This document shows positions 18,564 to 26,269 of a stretch of 44,191 bases of DNA, piece by piece (positions within the stretch are counted from its first letter, which is position 1; every line of letters begins with the position of its first letter). The stretch covers positions 1 to 44,191 of the forward strand of contig JAPPBX010000106.1 of the NCBI GenBank assembly GCA_026702755.1. Direction: 5' to 3'. Both the position numbers and the translations under genes were made by a program. The stretch is from Candidatus Poribacteria bacterium. Its GTDB lineage: Bacteria > Poribacteria > WGA-4E > WGA-3G. The notes under the pieces were generated by a model. That model saw nothing but the letters and a program-made list of their open reading frames with translations. It was not told the DNA's origin and did no database searches.

Positions 18564-20441
18564 TTACTCTGCGTTCCTATCCACGACAAATCGAATGATA
18601 CCACTTCCAGAAACAACATAATCCGTCGGCGTTTTGTCAACGTGTAAGGTTGTGCCTGTCGTATATCCACTATTGCCGATCTGTTTCGCAGTGTTCATAA
18701 CAGACATGACTGAAGGTGGCAGATGCGCGAATTCTTTACCTTGAACGGTGAGTCCCGGTTCAGGCACAAAGAGTTCCATAATAATATTCGTGTTGTTTTC
18801 GCCGCGTTGCAACAATTCAACTAATTGGTTGATGTTTCTGTGGCGAAAACTCAGAGGTGCCCTGTTACGCTGCCAAACTTCGTGGAAACTCGCATTCGTA
18901 GCTAAGAGCGTGACAAGCCCATCTGGAACATCTTTAGGAATCGTAATCGTTCCTGTTTGCACAATAGGTGCTTCAAGGTAGGGCTGCAGCGTTATTTCGA
19001 CCTCAACAGTGTCCCCAGGACGATAGCGGAGCTTATCCACCCGGAGGCTCTGGATCCTCGCTGTCCGCCGTTTATCCTCTACTTTCACATCAAAGGAGAC
19101 ATTCTCAACCTGAACCTTTGTGTAGGGGTTGTCGATTAACTGTAACAGTGGCATCACGACTGTCTGTCTGGCAGCAAGCCCTGGCGAAAAACTGGAAGAA
19201 TAGATGTTTTTGTAAACTAACTCACGAGTTTTGAGGTCGGGGTGCTCCTTCAAGGTGATGGTCGCTTCAACATTCATTGTATAGTCACCGACATAGAATT
19301 CAAGTGAATCCAAAAGGAACCATACCCCTATACCAAGACCAAACGGTGCCAGCCCCTTGTGGCGCATCACTTCATAATACTTCTCGTGCTGTTTCCCATC
19401 GCTGGTTTGGAGATTAACATTGACGGGAATATAACTCGGGTGCTTCCCAATAATCCCAGCGATTGAAGTCTCCCTGTCTTGCACTAAGGTCCCGATAGGC
19501 TGCGTCGGTGCTGCGACTTTGAAGGAACGTGAACGGCTCGGCATGATAAAGTGGACATGACCTCCAGAAAGAGGCAGATTGACATTACCTTCTTGTGAAT
19601 CGCCGTGCCCATAAGCGAGCAGCTCATTGCCATCTACATAGGTGATAGTGCCGTAGCCAAAGAAGGAAACGTCGCCGCGAATTAACTCCGTTCCGATTAT
19701 TTGCCCTTCCTCAACCGGTGACTCCTTAACACGACCTCCACCGCCCGCTGCTTGAACAGGGGTATAATTGAATTTGTCAAAAATCGGTTTAACAAACCGC
19801 ATGAGTTCCGGGTTTAATGGCGGAAAAGCGAGAGGTTTTAACAACTCCGCAGGGCGGGTTCGGGAAGGGGTACTGGAAATGCCCTCAAGCCACGCTTCAT
19901 CAAAACTGCGAGGGGTCTGTGTAATCTTACCATCGCGAAGCAGAGAAGGTCCCATATCCAGCCCATATTCCTGTATCACAGCAGAATCGAGATTAAAGAG
20001 TTGCGTACCTTCATAGGCGAGATTGGGTTCCATACCCCATTTTGCTATCTTAACCATCGCTTCAATCGGAGTGACCCCAAAAAGATTGGCATGCTCCCGC
20101 TGATTGAAATACCCCAGCGAGAGGGCACCTATAAGCCGCCCATTAAGATACATTGGACTACCACTCATGCCACCTGCGACTCCGGTGCGTTTAAAGTTGT
20201 CGCTAAAACCTTTACACCATATCACGTGCCACTCTGGAAAATAGTTGTATTCAATACTCACAACTTCAAAATCAAATTCTTCCACCGTCGTTCCGGAAAA
20301 TACCGTGTAGCCTTTCCCTTTCATACCCGGTTCCACCTCAGACAACGGCATAAACTTTGCAGCATCCCACTGAATCTGCGCATCACTATGATAGGCAGCG
20401 AAGCAGAACACAACAAGCGCACAAAGCAAAGCTTTTTTCAC
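18564..20441 (-). CDS. SpoIVB peptidase S55-family secreted protein
   Basis: A 625-residue exported protein. The signal peptide (about 1-21) is followed by GMKGKGYTVFSGTTVEEF and the S55 signature GGMSGSP with candidate nucleophile S93. A YGHG motif occurs at about 280 in LLAYGHGDSQEGNVNLPL. In Bacillus, SpoIVB cleaves SpoIVFA in the sporulation pathway, but members in non-spore-formers are of unknown role and nothing suggests sporulation here. The C-terminal half is beta-rich. Translation starts at GTG with AGAGAGGAG upstream. A strong leftward promoter lies about 390 bp upstream, leaving a long leader. The 5' end is duplicated as a relic at 6033-6134. Confidence 0.85.
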   Translation of the reverse strand: MKKALLCALVVFCFAAYHSDAQIQWDAAKFMPLSEVEPGMKGKGYTVFSGTTVEEFDFEVVSIEYNYFPEWHVIWCKGFSDNFKRTGVAGGMSGSPMYLNGRLIGALSLGYFNQREHANLFGVTPIEAMVKIAKWGMEPNLAYEGTQLFNLDSAVIQEYGLDMGPSLLRDGKITQTPRSFDEAWLEGISSTPSRTRPAELLKPLAFPPLNPELMRFVKPIFDKFNYTPVQAAGGGGRVKESPVEEGQIIGTELIRGDVSFFGYGTITYVDGNELLAYGHGDSQEGNVNLPLSGGHVHFIMPSRSRSFKVAAPTQPIGTLVQDRETSIAGIIGKHPSYIPVNVNLQTSDGKQHEKYYEVMRHKGLAPFGLGIGVWFLLDSLEFYVGDYTMNVEATITLKEHPDLKTRELVYKNIYSSSFSPGLAARQTVVMPLLQLIDNPYTKVQVENVSFDVKVEDKRRTARIQSLRVDKLRYRPGDTVEVEITLQPYLEAPIVQTGTITIPKDVPDGLVTLLATNASFHEVWQRNRAPLSFRHRNINQLVELLQRGENNTNIIMELFVPEPGLTVQGKEFAHLPPSVMSVMNTAKQIGNSGYTTGTTLHVDKTPTDYVVSGSGIIRFVVDRNAE

Positions 20442-20875
20442 AACGCTTACTCCTCTCTGAACTATTGAAAATCTGTTACATTCACAACAATAATCTTAAC
20501 CCAAGTTGGTACTCACAAGATTTTAGACAGATATATCCCATTTTTGATTGAAAATATAAGGAATTTCCTCTAACTCTGGTGTTCTATGGTATCCTGTCCC
20601 TACAATTCTTGTTTATTTAAGATTAAGATAGCAACTTAGGTTAATCTTACTCGATCACTAACTTTTTAAAGCGTAGAACCGTCTCGTTCATCCCCGTGTA
20701 ACTCTGTTTTGGAAACTCAGATCTCCGTTTGATAGAAGGGATTAAAGGAACTGAACTGCTTATGATACTTACCGAGAGAACGAAAATGGCTCCGTGTAAT
20801 TTATAGTGCTACAATACATTCAAGATATGATAATATAGTATAGCAGCACAATAGACTTGATGTCAACTTTTCACC
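20442..20875. other. gene-free divergent intergenic region
   Basis: About 430 bp with no credible coding frame. A strong leftward promoter is at its right end. The leftward transcript would carry two similar stretches with TTACACGG (at about 20790 and 20700), a complementary pair TTTTCGTTC/GAACGAGA, and a hairpin AAGATTAA/TTAATCTT (20619-20626 with 20641-20648). This could be a long structured leader of the S55-protein gene or a separate small RNA. I do not recognise a known RNA family in it. Confidence 0.4.
20837..20866 (-). promoter_or_regulatory. strong leftward promoter
   Basis: On the minus strand a perfect TTGACA (20866-20861) is followed by an 18-bp spacer and TATACT (20842-20837). 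The nearest leftward gene starts almost 400 bp further on. Confidence 0.65.
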
Positions 20876-20904
20876 TTGATTTTTTTTCGAGTCGGTGCTA
20901 TCCT
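20876..20904 (+). promoter_or_regulatory. promoter for glpK
   Basis: TTGATT (20876-20881), a 17-bp spacer and TATCCT (20899-20904) lie about 32 bp before the chosen glpK ATG. It covers the longer upstream start at 20895, which argues against that start. Confidence 0.45.
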
Positions 20905-20936
20905 TAAAAAAACACGCCAGGAGCAGCACTTACAGT

Positions 20937-22481
20937 ATGTCGAATACCGCTTGTATCCTTTCAATCGATCAGGGCACCACAGGTACTACTGCCCTCCTCG
21001 TTGATGTACAGGGGAACATTATCGCACAAGGGTACCAAGAATTCACACAATATTATCCCGAACCTGGTTGGGTAGAACACGACCCAGGCGAAATCTGGAA
21101 CGCCACTTTACAAGCAATAGACGCACTTTTTGCCGAAGAAAATGCACTGAACATTGTTGCTATCGGAATTACAAATCAACGTGAAACCACCCTCGTTTGG
21201 GATCGACACACTGGAAAACCGATCCATCCTGCAATTGTGTGGCAGTGTCGGCGCACTGCAGACAGATGCGCTCTCCTCGAAAAAGAGGGGGCTGCCGAAG
21301 AGATAAAAGCGAAAACGGGACTTGTAATTGATGCCTACTTTTCCGGAACGAAGGTCGCGTGGATTCTCGACCATGTTAGCGGTGCCCGAGAACGTGCAGA
21401 ACGCGGGGAACTCGCATTCGGTACTGTAGATACATGGCTCCTTTGGAAATTAACAGATGGCACAGTCCATAAAACCGACTACACAAACGCATCGCGTACG
21501 CTGCTTTTTAATATCAATACCCTTTCATGGGACGAAACCCTCTTAGAAATTTTGAACGTCCCGAAAGCAATTTTACCCGAAGTCTGTCCCTCTGCAAGCA
21601 ACTTCGGTACAGCAAATTTCTACCGCAACTTTTGGCTCGAAACCTTCGGTAAAAATATATCCTTAGATGGTATTCCAATCGCTGGCATCGCTGGGGATCA
21701 ACAAGCGGCACTCTTCGGTCAATTGTGTACCGAACCCGGCATGGCGAAAAACACATACGGGACAGGATGTTTCCTTATGCTCAACACAGGTGCCGAAAAA
21801 ATAACAACAAAGACAGGGTTACTGACGACACTCGCTTGCAGTTTAGATGAGAATCCTGTTTACGCATTGGAGGGAAGCGTATTCGTTGCCGGTGCTGCTG
21901 TCCAGTGGCTCCGAGATGGTATCCAGATCATTGATACTGCGGGGGAAACGGAAGAAATTGCCGCCAGTACACCAGATTCAGGCGGTGTATTTGTTGTACC
22001 GGCCTTCACAGGACTTGGCGCGCCGCACTGGAACGCTGAGGCGCGCGGCGCCATTCTCGGTTTAACACGAGGAAGCACGCGTGAACAGATCGTCCGCGCC
22101 ACTTTGGAGTCAATTGCGTATCAATCCGCGGATGTTGTCAGTGCTATGTTAACCGACGCAGAGATGACACTCGACAGATTACGTGTTGACGGTGGGGCAG
22201 CCGCGAACAATTTTCTCATGCAGTTCCAAGCGGACATACTGGGGATAAACGTAGAACGTCCAGCACAGATAGAATCAACAGGTCTCGGTGCTGCATACCT
22301 TGCTGGTATCACAACCGGTATGTGGAACAACGTTGAAGAATTAGAAGCGAATCGATCCGCCCAAGCAACACTTGATGGTGATCCTCTTAAAAATCATGTA
22401 TTTTCACCACAAATAGACGCAAAGCAACGTAACGAAAAACTCGCGCAGTGGAAAAAGGCAGTGCAACGGGTTATGGGTTAA
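20937..22481 (+). CDS. glpK: glycerol kinase
   Basis: Phosphorylates glycerol to glycerol 3-phosphate with ATP. The FGGY-kinase start LSIDQGTTGTTALLVD and the family-specific PEPGWVEHDPGEIW and NQRETTLVWDRHTGKP are intact. GLTRGSTREQIVRATLESIAYQ and LRVDGGAAANNFLMQ are the C-terminal signatures. The open frame begins at 20895, but the ATG at 20937 (AGGAG upstream) aligns with the family start and gives 514 residues. No glycerol facilitator or dehydrogenase gene is adjacent. A sensor kinase gene begins one base after its stop, so the three genes up to 25654 look like one operon. Confidence 0.95.
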   Translation: MSNTACILSIDQGTTGTTALLVDVQGNIIAQGYQEFTQYYPEPGWVEHDPGEIWNATLQAIDALFAEENALNIVAIGITNQRETTLVWDRHTGKPIHPAIVWQCRRTADRCALLEKEGAAEEIKAKTGLVIDAYFSGTKVAWILDHVSGARERAERGELAFGTVDTWLLWKLTDGTVHKTDYTNASRTLLFNINTLSWDETLLEILNVPKAILPEVCPSASNFGTANFYRNFWLETFGKNISLDGIPIAGIAGDQQAALFGQLCTEPGMAKNTYGTGCFLMLNTGAEKITTKTGLLTTLACSLDENPVYALEGSVFVAGAAVQWLRDGIQIIDTAGETEEIAASTPDSGGVFVVPAFTGLGAPHWNAEARGAILGLTRGSTREQIVRATLESIAYQSADVVSAMLTDAEMTLDRLRVDGGAAANNFLMQFQADILGINVERPAQIESTGLGAAYLAGITTGMWNNVEELEANRSAQATLDGDPLKNHVFSPQIDAKQRNEKLAQWKKAVQRVMG

Positions 22482-22482
22482 A

Positions 22483-24243
22483 ATGCGACTCCAATGGAAA
22501 TACTCCCTCGTTATCAACCTTTCTGTTATAGCGATCCTTGTGGCGTTTTACCTTTTTGATAGCATCCGGGTCCGAAATGATATGAATGCGCTTCACGCCT
22601 TGGGGGCAGAACGTGGTGCTGAACTGAGGAAAATCGCTGAAAACGCAATCCTTGATGCTGTTGAGATGGAGATCGAAACCACAAGAGTGTTTGATGCACA
22701 GCAACTCGATCAAGTGCTGAATAAACTGAAGCGTGAACATCCGGATATGCAAAATGTGCTGAATATCCACGTCTCCTTAAATGATACCCGTATTCGCTCC
22801 AGTCTGCTCGCCGGTAAAGATACCGGTGACATAAATCTTGATTCAGCGGACTTTGAACAAATTGAAACGAAAGGCGCGACGATATACGCCGTTGAGGGAC
22901 AGAACGCAACGGCTATTGTTATTAAATATATTGCCGTTTTGACCGGACCAAAGTCAATTGAGTTGAAGCCAATCGATTTCGCTTATGAACCAAGACTCGA
23001 TGCCGGGACGCTGCCGTATGAGGTCTGGGTGAGAGCCTTTGGTGAACTCGATGCCGGGACGCTACCGTATGAAGTCTGGGTGAGAGCCTTTGGCGAAAAG
23101 GTCTATGTGCCAGAGGATCCAGTGATAACCGAAGAAAAAGGTAGACGCTGGCGAATGACAGATCAAGCAAAAGGTGAGGTTTATAATTTATGGAAGCAAG
23201 ATGAGACTTTGTGGATTCAAAAAGCATTAACCGGCTACATACAAGTCCTTTTCGATGTTCCTTATATCGGCAGATCAATTCGATATTCGTTGCTAATGCA
23301 CGCAATATTGATCGTAATTGTTGGGGCACTGCTCGTGATTCTGATAGATTTAACCACAAATCACCTAATTATGAAGCCATTAGAGCGGATGACTCGTATT
23401 ATTCAGAGCGCAGAAAGCGGAGATTTATCGCCGCAGGAGGTTTATTCATCAGATGAAATTGGGAGGGCAACTTACAATCTCGCACGGATGCTGTGGCAAC
23501 TCCGGGACTCTCATTCAAAACGGATTACTGCTTTAGGGCAATTTGCCGCTGGTGTGGCACACGAAATCCGGAACCCGCTTAATTCCATCGGGATGACTGC
23601 TCAGCATCTGAAATCTGTTTTCTCACAACGAAAGGTAAGTCAAGACGACATTGAAGAAGCGAAAGAACTTTTAGAGATCGTTGACCAAAAAATAACGGAA
23701 CTGAAACAGACTTCAGAGCAATTCCTTACTTTAAATCGACCGAGAAAATTAAATGTAGAATCGGTAAACCTCAATACTCTTGTAGAGCAAGTTTTAGCGG
23801 AATTCACACTCATCGCCGAAGAAGCCAAAGTTCAGGTCATCAGAAACTACGATGAAAATCTGCCGGATGTCCCATTAGATGAAGCCTTAATGCGACAGAC
23901 TATATTTAACTTTGTGCAAAACAGTATCCAAGCAATGCCGAAAGGGGGTAGCATCTACATAACCACCCTGACTGAAAAGATAGAACAAGATACAAAAGAC
24001 GCAGTGATCGAAATCCGAGATACTGGCATTGGTATCCCCGAAGAAATTCAGGAACAGATTTACGATGCATATTTTACAACGAAGGACGCTACCGGAGGCA
24101 TAGGACTGGGACTTGCCGTTTCACACCAAATCATCACCGCTCATAAAGGTAAGATTGAAGTCCGAAGCAAAATGGGAATGGGAACCGCTTTCAAAATCAG
24201 TTTCCCGCTGAGTGAAGATAATTCCCACAAACTTCCAGCTTAA
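22483..24243 (+). CDS. membrane sensor histidine kinase
   Basis: A 586-residue kinase. A first membrane segment (about 7-22) and a second (about 271-291) bracket a periplasmic sensor region of about 245 residues. A HAMP linker (about 292-345, ending QLRDSHSKRITALG) leads to the HisKA domain with FAAGVAHEIRNPLN and phospho-acceptor H360. The ATPase domain shows NFVQNSIQAM (N box), DTGIGIP (G1) and GGIGLGLAV (G2). A 17-residue segment in the sensor region is exactly doubled (172-188 and 189-205). It starts one base after glpK and lies 19 bp before its likely partner regulator. The signal sensed is unknown; its link to glycerol is only by position. Confidence 0.93.
   Translation: MRLQWKYSLVINLSVIAILVAFYLFDSIRVRNDMNALHALGAERGAELRKIAENAILDAVEMEIETTRVFDAQQLDQVLNKLKREHPDMQNVLNIHVSLNDTRIRSSLLAGKDTGDINLDSADFEQIETKGATIYAVEGQNATAIVIKYIAVLTGPKSIELKPIDFAYEPRLDAGTLPYEVWVRAFGELDAGTLPYEVWVRAFGEKVYVPEDPVITEEKGRRWRMTDQAKGEVYNLWKQDETLWIQKALTGYIQVLFDVPYIGRSIRYSLLMHAILIVIVGALLVILIDLTTNHLIMKPLERMTRIIQSAESGDLSPQEVYSSDEIGRATYNLARMLWQLRDSHSKRITALGQFAAGVAHEIRNPLNSIGMTAQHLKSVFSQRKVSQDDIEEAKELLEIVDQKITELKQTSEQFLTLNRPRKLNVESVNLNTLVEQVLAEFTLIAEEAKVQVIRNYDENLPDVPLDEALMRQTIFNFVQNSIQAMPKGGSIYITTLTEKIEQDTKDAVIEIRDTGIGIPEEIQEQIYDAYFTTKDATGGIGLGLAVSHQIITAHKGKIEVRSKMGMGTAFKISFPLSEDNSHKLPA
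22996..23097 (+). repeat. 51-bp tandem duplication in the sensor kinase
   Basis: Copies at 22996-23046 and 23047-23097 differ at only a few bases and encode LDAGTLPYEVWVRAFGE twice in a row. The frame is kept. Confidence 0.9.
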
Positions 24244-24262
24244 AATGAGGAGAACTAAGACG

Positions 24263-25654
24263 ATGGCATCAATACTGATTGTAGACGACGATCAAGCCCA
24301 ACTAACGATTTTACAGCGCATTTTAAAACGCGAAGGGTACACGGTTGAAACCGTTGGAGACAGCAAAGCCGCCCTTGAGAGTTTAGAGATGCAGATGTTC
24401 GATCTCGTTATCAGTGACATGTGGATGTCCTCACGGTTTGAGGGCAGAGATCTGCTTCGTGAAATCAAGCGAACAGACCCAGATCTACCAGTACTTATCA
24501 TGACAGCGTATGCGGAGCTGAATGATGCCGTTAATCTTGTCGCACACGAGGGTGCGTTCTACTATCTCGAAAAACCGATCCAAATTGAAGTCCTGAAACG
24601 GGAAGTAAAACACGCGTTAGAGGCACGCGGTGCGCTCCGCAGTCCTGAAGGTGAAAGTGAGGATCCAACGCCAGAAATTCAGATTGATGAAATCGTGGGT
24701 GAAAGCGAGAAAATGCAGGAGCTTTTGAAAAATATGGCTCGGATTTTGCACCGTGGTGTGACACAAGTTCTCATCACAGGCGAAACAGGTGCGGGAAAAA
24801 GCCTGATTGCGCGTGCACTTCATAAACACGGGCTGCGCGAAAGCAAACCCTTCATCGCCGTAAATTGCGGTGCCATCCCAGATACCCTTATTGAGAGTGA
24901 ACTCTTTGGACACGAAAAGGGAGCATTTACAGACGCTGCACAACAGAAAAAGGGACTTTTTGAGGTTGCAAACGGCGGAATACTTTTCCTTGATGAAATC
25001 GGTGACCTTCCGATTCAAACACAGAGTAAACTGCTGCACGTCTTGGAGGAGCGCGAGATACGGCGAATCGGTGGCACTGAAAGCGTAAAAGTAGATGTCT
25101 GTGTGATTGCTGCGACAAATAAAAATCTCGTTCAAGCAGTGCGAGACGATGCGTTTCGGGACGACCTTTATTTCCGTCTAAATGTTATTCCGCTCCACGT
25201 TCCACCACTTCGGGAACATCCAGAGGATATTCCCCTGTTGGTAGATTTTCTCATCCAGAAATTCAGCAACGAATATGCTGAGGCACAACCTAAACAGGTC
25301 ACACCACAAGCGATGTCGGTGCTCAGGCGGTATCAGTGGCCCGGTAATATCCGACAATTGGAAAATTACCTCCGCCGGATCTTTGTGCTTTCAGAAAATG
25401 AAGTGATTGATAAAGACGAACTGCCGCCGGAAATCTTAGACACGTCCCTCCCTACGACTGATGTCGAGTTCGATATACCGGAAGAAGGGGTCTCCCTTGA
25501 CGAAATTATCAAGGAATATGTTTGCAGTGCGTTAGCAAAAAGCAACGGGAATCAAATTCAAGCCGCAAAATTGCTTGGTATTTCGCGTCGTAAACTGCAG
25601 CACCGGATGCAGAAATATGAACTTCAGAGCCAAGATTTCAAAACAGAATCGTAG
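24263..25654 (+). CDS. NtrC-family sigma-54-dependent response regulator
   Basis: A 463-residue three-domain activator. The receiver domain starts SILIVDDD and has phospho-acceptor D52 in LVISDMW. The AAA+ domain carries Walker A GETGAGKS near residue 172, ESELFGHEKGAFTDA near 219 and GGILFLDEIGDLP (Walker B). A Fis-type helix-turn-helix ends the protein (IQAAKLLGISRRKLQHRM). The sigma-54-contacting loop reads GAFTDA, not the consensus GAFTGA. The frame is open from 24212, but the ATG at 24263 has GAGGAG ten bases before it and begins exactly at the receiver fold. It lies 19 bp after the sensor kinase, its presumed partner. rpoN is not in the window. Confidence 0.94.
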   Translation: MASILIVDDDQAQLTILQRILKREGYTVETVGDSKAALESLEMQMFDLVISDMWMSSRFEGRDLLREIKRTDPDLPVLIMTAYAELNDAVNLVAHEGAFYYLEKPIQIEVLKREVKHALEARGALRSPEGESEDPTPEIQIDEIVGESEKMQELLKNMARILHRGVTQVLITGETGAGKSLIARALHKHGLRESKPFIAVNCGAIPDTLIESELFGHEKGAFTDAAQQKKGLFEVANGGILFLDEIGDLPIQTQSKLLHVLEEREIRRIGGTESVKVDVCVIAATNKNLVQAVRDDAFRDDLYFRLNVIPLHVPPLREHPEDIPLLVDFLIQKFSNEYAEAQPKQVTPQAMSVLRRYQWPGNIRQLENYLRRIFVLSENEVIDKDELPPEILDTSLPTTDVEFDIPEEGVSLDEIIKEYVCSALAKSNGNQIQAAKLLGISRRKLQHRMQKYELQSQDFKTES

Positions 25655-25695
25655 ACAGCGTCCCCTTTTACCCTAAATCCCGCTTTACTTCGCGA

Positions 25696-26139
25696 TTAAT
25701 ATCGCAGAATTCGCGTATCAATTTCCTGCGCCCACCGATCAATACCACCGACTAAACTCTTTGCCGATTTAAAACCGAGCTGTTGCAAAAGGAACGCCGC
25801 ATCAAGGCTCCGCATACCCCAATGGCAATAGACGATAACCTCAACGCCCGGGGTAATCTCGCCACAACGCCTCGGCAGCTCACCGAAGGGAATCCACATA
25901 GCACCGTCGAGGTGAACCATCTGATATTCCCACTCCTCCCGAACGTCTAACAAAACGAAACGGACATCTTTGTCCATCATGTCTTTGAGCTGATCTGGTG
26001 CGATCGTATACGTATCCGATTCCAAGGGAAGGATCGCTTCTGCGACGCTGGGCGCGACCTTCGGCAGCTTTCGATCCCGAAAACTTCTAATATACTGTCG
26101 CCAGCTTCTCTTGAGTGATTTTTTAATACGCTTGAACAT
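25696..26139 (-). CDS. rhodanese-like sulfurtransferase
   Basis: A single-domain rhodanese of 147 residues. FVLLDVREEWEYQMVHLDGA is the characteristic first motif, and the active-site loop CHWGMRS has the persulfide-carrying cysteine C105. The first 30 residues are strongly basic (KRIKKSLKRSWRQYIRSFRDRK) and precede the domain; they may bind membrane or nucleic acid. It lies 130 bp from the TonB receptor gene on the same strand. The sulfur acceptor is unknown. Confidence 0.88.
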   Translation of the reverse strand: MFKRIKKSLKRSWRQYIRSFRDRKLPKVAPSVAEAILPLESDTYTIAPDQLKDMMDKDVRFVLLDVREEWEYQMVHLDGAMWIPFGELPRRCGEITPGVEVIVYCHWGMRSLDAAFLLQQLGFKSAKSLVGGIDRWAQEIDTRILRY

Positions 26140-26205
26140 TTTACTTTTCTTGAAGGTCGGTGAGATTCACAAAAAATAGGTTCATCATTCAGGAAAAATC
26201 GCGAT

Positions 26206-26248
26206 CCAGAGATTATCTCTACAAAGTCCAGAGATTATCTCTACAAAG
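26206..26248. repeat. 22-bp tandem repeat with internal palindrome
   Basis: CCAGAGATTATCTCTACAAAG occurs twice (26206-26227 and 26228-26248, joined by one T). Each copy contains the palindrome AGAGAT-T-ATCTCT. It lies between the TonB receptor stop and the rhodanese start. It may be an operator or a mini-satellite. Confidence 0.7.
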
Positions 26249-26269
26249 AAAGACTACAGTCCTATGCCC

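Noticed and set aside
20442-20830. 6S RNA or a known riboswitch upstream of the S55 gene
   Set aside because: The repeated stretches are mostly direct, not inverted, and I could not draw the central-bubble fold of 6S RNA or a conserved riboswitch core.
26206-26248. Tandem repeat as a CRISPR array
   Set aside because: The two units are directly adjacent with no spacer, and no cas gene is near.
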